This document shows, one piece after another, positions 12,901-25,075 of a DNA stretch of 64,000 bases. The stretch lies in assembly GCF_901933205.1 (NCBI RefSeq), contig NC_044571.1:59085994-59149993 (forward strand), written 5' to 3'. Every line of letters starts with the position of its first letter. Within the stretch, counting starts at the first letter, position 1. Both the position numbers and the translations under genes were made by a program. Origin of the DNA: Camarhynchus parvulus. Lineage: Eukaryota > Chordata > Aves > Passeriformes > Thraupidae. The notes beneath the pieces were generated by a model. The model did not search any database. It saw only the letters and a list, made by a program, of their open reading frames with translations, and was not told the DNA's origin.

Positions 12901-15900
12901 ACGAAAAAGGTAATGTAACTATTTAACAGTAATATTTGAAATTCACTTCACTGTTTTTAGACTTGTTCCCTCCACAATTGCCTCCCCCTTGTCTGGAGTG
13001 AACAATCCCCATGATGTAACTATGGAGGTCCTTGAGATGTGTACCATATTTGGGACAAAACAATGCTATTATCATACAAATGATGCTGAAGAGCCTGCCT
13101 CTTGTGCAGGCTACACTAAAAAAAAAAGAATGAAAAAAAGATTAGATTCTGTGAGATCCTTCCTCGCAGGAACAATGTATTGTAAAGCAGATTTGCTTCA
13201 TTTCCTTCAAAATCCCTCAGATAATGCAGGACAACGCTTTTCAATGGTTCCCACTATAAGCGCTGCGTGTCTGAGTAAATGGGAACATGGTACACTTCAG
13301 AAATCATTGTAAAGAATTACTGTTTATCTGGATAAGGAAGGGTAGTCTTAAGACCTGATTATGCCTGCTTGATCCAAATGCATTGAAAACTCTGTTCTCA
13401 TTTTCACATTCCTCAAGTAGCAAAACTTGACATCTGTGCAAAAACTGTCCCACTGAACAAAAAATATGGCTGCTAGTGCCACTAAAAGAGCTAGAGTTTG
13501 TTGCTAATGAAACTTTCACCACATTTTTATCTGTCCTTCAGAGGAGTTTGTGGTTATTGTTTTTTTAAAGTTCCCACAGGAAATCTCTGCGGTTTTATCT
13601 GCACTTGGAGGGTCATGTAAAAGGTTGGGGCATGCCTGAATGCTGAAGAAATTATTCAGAATGCAGATTTGTAAACTAGAGCTGTTATTTACTCAGAACA
13701 ATTGAGCCTGGGAGTAAAAGCCAGGAAACACATATACAGTGAGAGGGCTAGATGCCAGCCCTACGTGCTCGCTGCCTATCTGTGGTTCTGAGCAACACTG
13801 AGCATCTCTCAGTCAATGACACTAATGAGGGATAAGGATTTTCAGCATCTCATTTTCAGCTCTGAGTGCTGCAGGGCTGTTTGGATGGACCATTCCAGAG
13901 TGTGCATGCCTGCTATAGTTCATGGAAATATGGCAGTGGGGATATATCAGCTTGCACCTGGACTTCTGCTCTAGCTTTAAACACATGGCACTGGTTCTGA
14001 CTGCTGTTATTTGTTCATCTCTTTAACACTAGAACTGCCACAGTCGCAGTTATCCTCTGTAATTTGATAGTATCCTGGCAACTATTTTAATTAAAGGATG
14101 ACATCACCAAATATTCCTAAACAGTCTTTCCATCCTGTAAAACACGGCTGATGCATCCCTGAAAGATTTGTAGCTGTTTCATGGAGAGAAATGCTGAAGT
14201 CAATCATTTGGTCATTTGTGTAGTGAAATCAGTTGTTGACTGCAGTAGGGAGCAAGCTGCAAATGGTGCTGATTTCATTATGCACAAAGAGCAGGTATTG
14301 AAATGATTCAGCATTCAGGCTCTGCTTCCTAAAGATTGCCCACCACACAAACCAGAGTAATATAATTGTTAAGAACGGAGGGGTACATTTTCAGAGTGCT
14401 TTGCTCAGCAGTTTATTCTCCTGACTCTGATTAAAATTAATGGGAGTCATGCAGCTGAAACCCCATGGATTGCTCATGGTTTGATGACACAATGCAGCTG
14501 CAAACGGAGGCAGGATTGCGAAGAGTCAGGTACAAAATGGCAATTTTTGCTCCATTTAACCATAATCTCTTTTCCAGCTCTCAGCACATTAACCACTTTT
14601 CTGCTGATCATGTCTGAAATGTCTAAAACTAAGCGGTGCTCTTTAGAGTGCCCTATTTCAGCAGTAAAACTGAGACCTTGTCAATATAGCCACTAGTACC
14701 TATGGTAACACCTATCTTGTAATTCTTTCCCCGAAGTAGAAGGAATTTTACAATGTGGATTGATGCAGGATGCTTTTCATCCTTTTGCAGGCTGCTAATA
14801 ATTCCTTACTAAGATATGTGAAGGATTAACTCCTGGGAATGCTCCACAGGTGCTACTGCTAAATCCTGTTTAGTGCATTGCTCAATTAACAAACAGTATT
14901 TTTCACTGTATGAAATAAACTTGTGTGATTTATGGGTTCAAAATAATTCTTGGCCAAAAGTACACCATGAATGTTGTGAACAAGCTATAAACACGCACTA
15001 TGTAAAGGTAAAATTGTAAAAGCTTACTTAATAAAGTACTTAACTTCCAAGAAATTTTGGTTAAGCCTTATTTCTCTTGAAAACTGAAAGACCAGAAACC
15101 TTGTGATCTGTCCTTGTTATGTGTTCACCTCCAAAATCTTTTCAAAGCCAAAAAATTCAAACTCTTCCTTCCCATTTTGATAACAAACCTGTGTCTGCCA
15201 CTTTCACTTTTATCCTGTAAATATCATCTTTAGACTACGTTGGACACAGCGCTTATGACACTCAGCCCAAAATCCATAGACTGGCAGTGGAAAAACTTCT
15301 TGCACATGTTTTACAGACACATTTCATGTGGAATTCTGTTTCTCAAGATGGAAAACAAAACAAAACAAAACAAACAGTATATCTATATGATATTCCTTGA
15401 GGCACAGAAATCCTAATGCTGGAAGCTGAAGTTATGCACTAACAGAAGATCTTTACTCATAAATAACCAAGGATGAGGAACCATGCTGCATTGCTGATCA
15501 TCCACACAGTGTTTCTTCACTCACTGTTTCTGCTCTCCAAGCAGATTTCTTCAAGAATTAGTTATGAAAGAACTGGGGATCTCTTACCAGTGTGTCCATC
15601 TGTGTCACTTGAACTCAGCCCTATCCTTCGTGCAATATACATAGTGCCAGTTTTTTTCCTGAGGGTTGCAACAATGGATTTCTTTGATCTGCTTATGAAT
15701 CCACCTCCATTCCCAGGAGGAACAAGTGCACTTAAACAGCCATTTATTTATGAATCTAACTACATTCAAATGCTTTTAGGAAGGTTGCTTTGCAACAGAA
15801 AGACATTCCTTGCTCATACTTTTCCATATAGAAACATGAAGAATTAACACTGGATAAAAATAAAAATCAACAGATAATTTTTTTTGTCTTACGGCTCTTA

Positions 15901-18719
15901 TGCCATGACTATCACCCCAGATTCCAGACATCACTCCAGGGATCAGAATAAGAAAAATAATTGCCAACCTCCTTGAGCCTTTTTCTGTGCTACAGATGCA
16001 CATCTGAATCTCTCTGGGCCACTTCTCTTACAGCTGGTACAAAGGGAAAAGCAGGAATTATTCTGAGCTATGGAAAAGAGAAAATACTTCCCATCTCCAG
16101 CAGAGAACAGACACAGAGTTAAAGCCCCCAGGCCCTCAATAAGAAGACATCAAAGAATCACTTCCAAAATATAATTCGGTTGCCAAAGATTTGCACTAAG
16201 AAATCCCAGGAGCTGGTGATGCCAGGAACAGTGCCATTCCCCATCCTGGATCCTGTCCTTCGTGGCAGGGCATGGTGTGAAGCTGCACAGACTGCACGCC
16301 CAAGTTTTTAAGGGAGTCATATTGGTCAAAAGGGGAAAAATGTCTCAGTAGACAAAAGCCCATGTGCACACACTTCTTTTGTCCTACAGAAACCTGACTG
16401 TCCCCCACTCTGGAAAGCTGCAAATTCTTCAAAGGAAGAGAAGTTATAAAAGAAATGTTTTGCAGATAAAGAGATCTTTCACAACTTCCAGCTGACTTTT
16501 CCTCCTTCCTCATTTTTAAAGGCATGGAATTTTGAATGAATATGAGGATTATTATTACTATTATATCTTCCATTCCTCACATTGAGGTTTTCAAGTTAAA
16601 TTACTGCTAGTGAAAGACTGGGTGGCCCATAGAGGAAAACCACTTTATGAAGAGCTAATCATTATTATTCCCATTTTAAAAGACAAACTAATCTTTTCCT
16701 TTTTCCTAGTCTTTAAAATAGACCAAAATGGAGATGCAGAAAATCTTAAATCAAGTTGCATTTTATCACTCCAAACTTTCCTGAGTTGCAAAGACTCGGC
16801 ATCTTCAACGTCACTGTTACTTGGGGGTATTTTTCATCACAATAAAACAATTCAGCAGAGAATGTTTCCATTCAAAATATTTCAAATTGCATTCCTGTCA
16901 AATGTAAAAAATGTCCTGCATTATGCATAAGAAGGATTTGTACCTCAGCTTTGCTAACATAAAACAGTATTTCCAGCATAGGCAACTAATAGAACAGGTT
17001 AATGCTCTGGGGTCTGTTCATAATACAGATGATAATGATTTGAGCAGCCTGTGTATGTGCTTCCCACATAAACATCAAGAGCCTGAGCTCTTTTTATCAA
17101 TCTTTCCAACAATGATCTTCTATCACATGGATAATGGCAGCAATCTTCCATCACCTCAGTCTTTCCAGAGTATTCTTTGGCCCTCCCTGATTACAGGTCA
17201 GGAGCTAATTAATTGAGTCACACAAATGCATGTAAAATGAGCCAAGAACCCAGTAGGTTAACCAAACTGCAGCTCACTGTAAAGGCACAAAATTTATTCC
17301 CATCTCCAGCTGCAGATGTCCAGCACTGAGTAAGTCACCTGTCAACGCACCCACACCCCACTGCACTGACGGGGGGCTCATCAGGAATTTCTAAACAACC
17401 TGGGTCATTCCTGTGGCAGAGCGCTTGCACTCTGGAAGCCAGTTAGCCACATTAGCATAGCCTGCTAGCCAAGTGCTCATGTTAGCATCTGCTAGAACAG
17501 CTATCCTGTTCTTCAGCTTCAAGAATCTGTCTATACTGCCAAATGAGAGACAGTAAAGAGGATTCTGTCCTTGGTCCAAAAGGCACTGGCAACTTTGCAT
17601 CACCACAGCTGAGTGACTCAAGTATCACTGTAAGGATTTGCACTGCAGGGCATAGACATGTCTGCAGCTCCCGGTGTAATACTGTGAGAGACCTGAGCTT
17701 CTCACGGGAGGATGCAGAACAACCAACAAACACACTGAGCCAGCCAGAAGAAAATGCCAAAGAATGAAATCTCCCAGCAAGCTGGCAATGCAACACTAGG
17801 AGTCAGAGCCAAACCCCATACAAATCCACATATCCTTCAACTCTCATTACAGCACAGCAGGGAATAATACAGGTGCTGGGGTTTGGGTGAAAATTCTCCA
17901 TTCCCCCTCTGAAAACTGTATTACTGTGCAAGCAGGAATGCAATATCCCTGGGCCCTGAGGGATAATGACTGCCCAATTCCACACTTCTCTGAGGAAGAA
18001 GTGCTAGGCTGGTTCCTACACAGAGCAGCTTCTGTGTATCTCATGCACACCATTCATGAACATCCAGTGCGGGAAGCAGGCCATGGGACCCTCCATGTTC
18101 AGGATATTGCTCGGGCTAGAGTATTAACCGTATCTTCTTGGGTTTTTGCTCTTTACAGCTCCTTAATTCTTCCCTTTCAAACCAGATTGGGCCAAAACTC
18201 AATCAGCAATAGAAAAGATGGTGCCAGTTCAAAGTGTTATAAACTATGAAATTACAGGTAATTGGTCCATTCTCCTAAAAGATGATTAAAGGAGTTGTAA
18301 GTCAACTGAAATGAAAATAAACACACATTTTATAAGGTTTAGAAAACTTGACCAAGGTGGAAGAGGCAGGAATCAGGACTTTCTTTATCTACAAAAGAGA
18401 AGATATTGTAGCTTTATGAAAAGCATAATCCACTATACAAGTTGTTCTCACACAGAAGAGAATTAAGAGAGTTGTGCTTTGAACCTCTTCCAGACAAACC
18501 AACAAAACATTCCCAAACTTCAGGCTACAGAAGTCCAGTGGCAGGATCATCACTGCATCCTTGTCCTGTTGCTATACACTTCTGTGAAGCCTCTGTTACT
18601 GGCCACTGCTGTGTAGAGATGCTGGGGCAGCTGAGCCTTTGGTCTCAGCAACATAGTCATGCTAATCTCCTTAAATCCACTTAATTTTCAGCAGAGAAGG
18701 TTTATGAAAAATTTCCTAC
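9916..18719. other. Intergenic DNA, no gene seen
   Basis: AT-rich sequence. Open frames of up to 125 codons (for example 15473-15847, 16196-16573, 17887-18249) show no domain, signal peptide followed by a conserved body, or splice-linked partners. The region around 16640-16700 has 'attattattcccatttta', which might be a scrap of a SINE. Confidence 0.55.
15352..15375. repeat. (AAAAC)n microsatellite
   Basis: About four to five copies of AAAAC in a row. Confidence 0.85.
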
Positions 18720-18900
18720 TTGTGAGGGTAGTTAAGTGCCAAAACAGGCCACTAGGAAGACTGTGAAATCTCCATCATTAGAGATTTTAAAGAACAGATT
18801 ACACAAACGGCTGTCAAAGGCAGCTCAGACATAACATGCTCCTACCTTCGAGCAGAGGGGTGGACAAGGAGACCTCCTGGGACCTGGGTCTAGGATTCTG
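18720..18900 (+). mobile_element. Older CR1 3'-end fragment
   Basis: Reading on the plus strand, GTGAGGGTAGTTAAGTGCC, CTGTGAAATCTCCATCATTA and GAGATTTTAAAGAACAGATT follow the order of the CR1 3' end. They are followed by GAGCAGAGGGGTGGACAAGGAGACCTCC-type sequence close to the 3' tail. It is much more diverged than the copy at 21966-22181 and lacks a clean terminal octamer repeat, so it is an earlier insertion. Confidence 0.75.
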
Positions 18901-21259
18901 CCCTCTTTTGCACAGCTCTAGCCAAAAGCAGTACACTTCCAGTGACACTTCCTGCCATCAGCAGATCCATGGGCTGTACAGCACTGTTGTCCAACACCTT
19001 TTCTCTTTAGCATAACACATGGACCCCAAGGCAGAGAGATGTACGTGGGATATGGCTGCGTCCAGTCACTCCATAGGAATCACACTTAGCAGGCAGAAGT
19101 TAAGGAAGTTTAGGAGCTGCTGAACTGAGGACTGGGCCACCAATTTCCAACCTCATTGCTGAGGAAGAGCAATGGTTTAAAGCCAGATTTGCCTTCACAT
19201 GTGTTCCAAGGACAAGTACAGTCAACCTGGCCGAACATACTGGAGAATGTAGGCCAGTGACAGGAGCCATTCCATGAAGGCCTGAAAGAAAGGTTGTCCA
19301 TGCATCCTCCCTCCCTCCCTCCATTTGCTTCCCTGCACATGGCTGAAAGCTTGCAAACTGGCAGCAACCCAGAAAGCAGAGGGGAAGACACACACATTCA
19401 CCCTCGCACGTGCTTACTTTTACAAACCGTCATGTTGCAAGTCCTTAATTCTCATTTCTCCAAACCCAGCTCACCAACAAAGCCAGCAATTTGTGCTATT
19501 AGGAGAACTCCTAGTCCTGCAAAACGACAGGTTGTTTGGCAGTATGAGACAGGTTGTGGCTGCAGACTCTGCACATGGCTCACATTTGTGCCATTGGTCT
19601 GTGGCTTTCAGGGAGCAACTGTTGTGCAGTGACAAAAAAGCAAAGAAAGAAGGGAAAGAAACCAAATATTTACAGGAGAAAAAGTGATTCTACCCCACAT
19701 GGTACAAATTTAGGGATGCATTGTAGCTACATCATGTGCTATAGCTACTGAAACAGTTTCCAACAGAATGTTTACACTGTTGTCTGGAAGCATATTGTTT
19801 GCCTATGTTTCAAAGCCAATTTACATGCAGCACACATCGCAGCGTGCACGAAAATTCAGACAAAAACACAGATGCATGCAACAATCCCTGGCCAGCTCTT
19901 GTTGTTCCTTATTGTTTGTTTCTCAGAAGCACCCAGGAAAGAGGAGGAAGGTAGTAGCCCATTATGCTGGGTGCTGTACTACCCCAAACTCAAAGACAGG
20001 TATTTCACTTGAGGAACATGCAGTCTCCCTTTAAGACAAGATATAACAAGTAAATGTAACACAGAGTGAGGGAGTGACATACGGGAATGAATAATAAGAG
20101 AGTTTATGCGTGCCAGCTTTATCCGCTCATGTGCCAGCTAATTGGATACACGATGCATATAAATACCAGTCTATTGAAGGCAACAAGTTAACTGTAGCCA
20201 GTTAGCAATTTATCAGGAGCTTCAAAGAGAAATTAATGAGGAATTTGAAGGAGTCCAGGCAAGGGCATCCCAGAGAAAAGTGTCAGGTGGGATAAACAGA
20301 GGGGTATGTAACAAGGGAGCAGGAGGATGAAGGAGGTTGGCATTGTTGCATTGTTTAGACAGCAAAGCAAGGAGGCTCGGGTAATTTGGTTGCTGAGAGC
20401 AATAGATGTGGAAGTCTTGGATCAAAGAATAGACAGTTATATCTAACCTATAAAAGAAATAGTGGGACCAAGGAGGACAGTAAAAGGCAAAAAAAGGATG
20501 TCACTGCACTTTGAATAGGCCAGGCAGACCAAGGTCAGTGAGCGTAGGAAGGTCTGGGTGAAAAGGGTCAGACTGCAACTCCTGTCATTGCAGGGAAGAG
20601 CCTTCTCAAGAAACAGTGTAGAGCCACCAAATCAGTAAGAGTCCATGCTGGGAAGTATGGGGTAGGATCTTCTCCACATCCAAGGAAGAAGGAAAGGAGG
20701 GAACACTCCCCAAGCAAAGCAGAGGTAACTGGAGAGGGGGCAACAGGGCCAACGAGTGAGGCCTGCCCAAGGCTGTGTGCCATGGCCAGCTCAAGAACAC
20801 ACCTTAATTTTAACATCCAGTTCTAGTGAACCACCTTCAGCCAAGGCCTGAAAGGACAAGTGTAAGAGAAGAAGTGAAAAGATGTATTACTCCCACTTCT
20901 TGAAGTGCTCCTTTGCAGAAGATTCCCTCTCCCTACAAGCCATCAATGCATGGATCAGAGCCAAGTCTCCCACCTTAAGTGTCTTGAGATAAGTGGTGTG
21001 AAAACCACTCATCAGCGAAATTGCCTCTAAGTCCCCATACTGCAGTTCCTGTGTCACCACGCAGACAGATGCCCTCTCCACCTACCTCTGTGGCAGGAAC
21101 TATTTATGTTCAATATTGTTTATAGACCCCAAAACCTCCATGGGGAAATGCCAAGTCAATAGGCTAAGAGCTGAAATAAAGTCATTGTGTTCTTTTATTT
21201 TTTCTGCTTTTAAAAAGACAGTTACCTTTTTACAACTCTGCAAAACCTCTTATCAACAG
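18901..21259. other. Intergenic DNA between the older CR1 and the GC-rich patch
   Basis: No gene was recognised. It contains the (CCCT)n run and overlapping frames of about 95-120 codons at 19100-19690 on both strands, with no family resemblance. Confidence 0.55.
19306..19322. repeat. (CCCT)n microsatellite
   Basis: About four copies of CCCT. Confidence 0.8.
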
Positions 21260-21580
21260 AAGTGCTGCCAGTTCCCCAGGGGCACTTATGTACCTCACTT
21301 CCCACCATGCCCACACACTGTGGCTCCCCCCATCCTGCTCTGGACCCCATGTCAGCCCCAGGGCCATCAGCCCCCAACCAGTGATGCCACATCCAGCTCC
21401 CCACAGCCCTGCCCAGCCTTGGACTGTCCCCAGAGGAGTGCCCAGTGCCTGGGGCTGCCCTGGTGCCCCCAAGATGCCCTGATCCTGGCAGGGGCAATGG
21501 GACAGTCCTTGGCGGCCTGGCCTGCCCTGACAGACCCATGGGGAGTCATCACTGCACCCTGGCACCTGCCACTGAGAAAT
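21260..21580. other. GC-rich, CpG-poor, C-rich patch
   Basis: About 320 bp with many CAGCCC, CCCCA and CTGCCC words on the plus strand, in sharp contrast with the AT-rich surroundings. CpG dinucleotides are nearly absent, so this is not a CpG island. Stops are scarce, and frames are open on both strands (186 codons plus strand at 21116-21676; 121, 105 and 86 codons minus strand). The predicted peptides are Pro/Ser/Cys-rich or Gly/Trp-rich and match no known family, so they probably reflect composition. It may be a decayed minisatellite or a GC-rich element; undetermined. Confidence 0.5.
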
Positions 21581-21965
21581 GTTAGCACAGGACAAAAATC
21601 AAAGGATAAGCCCAGCCTTGCCAGCACTGAAACATCCCAATCCAGCCTCTCTACACAAGATATTTTGAAGTTTTGAAAGTGCAGGGATGTTTCTGCTTTC
21701 TTTCTGGTACTGAAATACCAAGGGCTGACCCAGCCGTGCTTTATTTACTCTGCAGTGACACTGAGAGGCATCCCGAAGAGATGGCTGCTGTCACAATCTT
21801 CCCCCCTCAGTGGTCACAGTTGGAACCCAGTGCCAAGCCACACAGGTCAGGCCACACTACAATTGAACACAGTGGGCAGCCAGAGCACCCCCACTTCCAG
21901 ATCACCATGGAAGCCTCCAGTCAAAGCTGAATGTGGTTTCCAAAGGGGAGAAAGCTGTCCTCAGG

Positions 21966-22181
21966 AATCATAGAACAATGGAATCATGGAATGGTTTGGG
22001 TTGGAAGAGACCTTAAAGATCTTCTAGTTCCAACCCCACTGCCATGGGCAAGGACACCTTCCACTTGACCACAACCTGGTTTTGAACACTTCCAGAGATG
22101 GAGCATCCGCAGCCTCTCTAGGCAACCTGTTCCAGTGTCTCACCTCACTCTCACATAAAGAATTTCTTCCTAATATCCAAA
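21966..22181 (-). mobile_element. CR1 non-LTR retrotransposon, truncated 3' end
   Basis: On the plus strand it begins with the inverted CR1 tail (AATCATAGAA, GAATCATGGAATGG), followed by TTTGGGTTGGAAGAGACC and TTCCAACCCCACTGCCATGG, typical of avian CR1. Read on the minus strand, it encodes a remnant of the end of the CR1 reverse-transcriptase frame (WNRLPREAADAPSLEVFK) before the 3' tail. Only about 215 bp survive, which is the usual 5'-truncated insertion. It is the best marker that the DNA is avian. Confidence 0.92.
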
Positions 22182-23804
22182 GCTGAAGGCCATTGAAACA
22201 ATAAAGACATTGAAGGAAGGACTTGAGAACCACAACTAATTCACTAGAATTTATTACTTGCATGTTAATATCAACTCCCTCCCTAAAAGGTGGTGAGCTG
22301 AGGAGCCTCAAGGCCCATGCTGATGACATTTCTTGATAATAAGTGGAGAGCTAGTCACATTCCTTGATACACACACAGATGAATAGGGGAAAAATTTTTT
22401 TGCAGTATTTTTTTCTTCCTTTCTCAGCCAAATCCTTATTTAGTCTGTTGCAGATTATTCACACAGCAGCCCTGCCTGTACTGCCTGATCTGATTACTGC
22501 ACCAACGCCTCCATGGCTTTCAAATTCATTTCACAGGTTTCCAAGAAACAGATGCTGATACCTGATAAGTGGCAGCACCTGGATTCAAAGCATGTTATCA
22601 GTTCATCTGCCTCCAATATCTTGAGTAACATCTCAGCTTGGTGAAGAAGTGTTGCCCTAACCAGCTAACATATTTCCATGCAGGGAAATAAAGCTCCCCT
22701 TCCATACTTGTTGACATATAAATTCACACCTTTCATTGCTTTAAGCACACAGAGCCCAAGTGAGTGCAATGATCCTGTTTCAAATATTTGGTGCCCAGGG
22801 TTCCCGTTTCATCTCAGAAATTACCTATTTGTCACACATAGCTTTAAATGGCTCTACAGAACAGCTGAGATTCTTTGAAAAAGTTTTTTATTAAAACAAA
22901 AGCAATCATTTGCATACATGTTGATTTTGATTATCAGAGGACACAGACACAGTTGCATATGTAACAGAAGAAAATTAGCCACATGAACTGCTTTCTTTGT
23001 CATTTCTAAGCTCTGAATTTCAGTGTTTTAGCTTGCTTTCTGATGAAAATAAGACATTGTTAGAGAGCACATATTCAGAAACTATCACAAAATACCCATT
23101 TAAGAAAATGAAAACTATATCATATATTCAACTAGTTTGAAAAGATTTATGTTTTCCACAAGACCTCTTACCTTGCTGTGAGACAGAATTACCCAGGGAA
23201 CAAATAGGAGCCTAGATTAACGAGGCTCTCAGGAATCTAATTACAGAATGGCAAAAATGTTGAAAAGAGGCACATCAAATAATGTGTCTGTTATTCTATG
23301 GCAGTGCGTTATACACACCGAGAGCCACTTGTGGCCAATAAAGTCAATGGGAGGATTTGCATAAACTTAGAAGAACATAAAGAAAAGGAAAACAGTGTTT
23401 GCACTGCGCTGGCTGGAAAATGGAGTATATAGCTAGATCATAGTAAGACCATTTGTAGGGCCAGGTTTAGACACACAGAATTAATAAGGGAAGCAGAGTG
23501 GGACAGAAGGGAACATTGATGAAAACCATACTGCCAGTTTTGCCTCCACAAGCACTCCAATAAGGCAGCCTGGTAGTGTGGCAGCTTGGGAGAGCGTTGA
23601 ACAGCTTGGAGGCAGCTAGAGCTGGGGGCCAGGGGCCAGTGTCCCACTGCATCACTGCTATTGAGGGCAGTGAGCCCTGTCCCTTCCACAATGCCTTCCC
23701 TTCCTGTGGTAGCACTTACACAGCAAAGCACATTGTTACCCTCCCTCCTGAAGTCTTCAGCCAGATACCACTGCTTCCAACTAACAAATGGATTGCTGTC
23801 TTCC
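22182..23804. other. Intergenic DNA just past the OLFM4 3' end
   Basis: Nothing was recognised except the possible distal polyadenylation hexamer. The 122-codon minus-strand frame at 23438-23806 begins at the predicted OLFM4 cleavage site and has no recognisable content. Confidence 0.55.
22887..22892 (-). terminator. Possible distal polyadenylation signal
   Basis: A second AATAAA on the minus strand, about 1.4 kb past the OLFM4 stop codon. It could give a longer 3' UTR. It is weaker than the proximal cluster because only the hexamer supports it. Confidence 0.25.
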
Positions 23805-24281
23805 AACCAAGTCTACTTCCTAATTTATTTTAATCCTTGAATTAATTTCTCTGAGGCCTCATTTCACTCTGATGAAGATCAGTGGAAATTCATTCTGTTT
23901 CTGAGTGCCTTGCTTGTGTTACTCTGACAAATGCAAATCAGTGGGTAATTAGATACTTGGTCACCAGATAGTCTGTGCCCAGCTATTTCTGCAAACAAAA
24001 AGCACTGAATCTAACCCCCAGAAAAAGGACAATTGAAAAGCACTGAGCACCAATAAACACCAAGAAAAACCTAAAAAAACCCATAATGCTAACTGCTGCC
24101 AGCAATATTAGTGGTCAGAGGGGGCAATCCCTTTAAAGAGTATAAGTACCTGTATGACACCCCCACATACAGGTCACCAGACCAAATGACCTCTGAACTG
24201 GCAGTAGCATTGTCTAAAGGTCCATTGGATCTCTTACATTGGCTGCTGCCAGTTTTATCCTATGTGTATCTCCCTGAGGCA
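23805..24281 (-). other. OLFM4: OLFM4 3' untranslated region (predicted)
   Basis: This runs from the stop codon to a predicted cleavage site about 20 nt past the AATAAA at 23829-23824. No repeat was recognised in it. The 3' end is inferred from the signal position and the GT-rich sequence downstream, not from transcript data. Confidence 0.55.
23824..23833 (-). terminator. Polyadenylation signal cluster of OLFM4
   Basis: On the minus strand ATTAAA overlaps AATAAA (ATTAAAATAAA). It is followed within about 20-60 nt by GT-rich stretches (CTTGGTTGG, GTTAGTTGG, GTGGTATCTGG), as expected of a cleavage and polyadenylation site. It is the first AATAAA downstream of the stop codon, about 450 nt away. 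Confidence 0.6.
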
Positions 24282-25075
24282 CTAAGGCTGAAAAGTCACA
24301 TCGTATCTTACAAGGTAACCATCACTGTAAACATAAAGCTTCTGATCTGTGGGGCTGTAATCAATACTCTGGATTGTATCTAACTTTTTATCCATGATGA
24401 TACTCACTCTGTTTTCTCGGCCAGTACTTGTGTCATACATGTAGAAGATCTCCTCTTTCTTAGTGTTCAATGGCCTTGTGGCGTAAAGAACACCACATAC
24501 CATGAAAGCATTGGAAACAGATGGCTTGTACTGTCTCGTCTGCCAAGTATTTAGCACATCAAGTGTGGTCTCGTTGAGCTTGCTAATCACAATGTTGCCC
24601 ACGTTATTTTCAGTTGAATATATTACCCATAACCCACTTTCATCCACGGCAAAATCTATGTCCTGCCATGCTACGCCTGCATAAGAGAAGCGGTTACCAA
24701 TAGCAGCATTTGGAAGCTCCTTCCTCAAAACCTCTGTGTTTGTTTTTATATCGTGCTTCACCATATACCTTGAACCATAACGATGATAGTACAAGTAATT
24801 TTTATAAAGGGCAGCACCACTTCCTTCCCCATATACTATTCTCCTTTCATACGTATATTTAAACAGCAGTAAATCATCAAAGGAATTATAAATTCTGAAG
24901 TATTCTAAGTATCTGCCATCGGTGTTCAATGGTGCAACCCAATAGACATCATTCCCTGGGTTAGAGGGATCGTAATCTCTACCCCAGGAACCATATTTGT
25001 AGGAAAATCCTCTCCAGTTCAGCTTGGCAACATAAGGCTGGCTAACATTCATCGGTCCACGGTGAACACACGTAC
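24282..25075 (-). CDS. OLFM4: OLFM4 coding exon 6 (olfactomedin domain and stop)
   Basis: Residues 227 (split Gly codon) to 490, ending in TAG at 24284-24282. The acceptor follows a long T-rich tract and is TTACTTACAG. It encodes the complete olfactomedin five-bladed beta-propeller in one exon, as in mammals. Recognisable blocks are [88 protein letters not shown] and [16 protein letters not shown]. The acidic DFAVDE block corresponds to the family's metal-site strand. C229 and C420 match the two propeller-associated cysteines used for folding and multimer bonds. N236 and N394 are sequons. No frameshift or premature stop is seen. Confidence 0.97.

Noticed and set aside
21116..21676. 186-codon Pro/Ser-rich open frame
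   Set aside because: Its length is explained by the GC-rich patch that also opens frames on the opposite strand. The peptide has no known family features.
24111..24383. 90-codon plus-strand frame over the OLFM4 3' end
   Set aside because: It is antisense to the OLFM4 last exon and 3' UTR; the minus-strand olfactomedin domain fully explains its openness.
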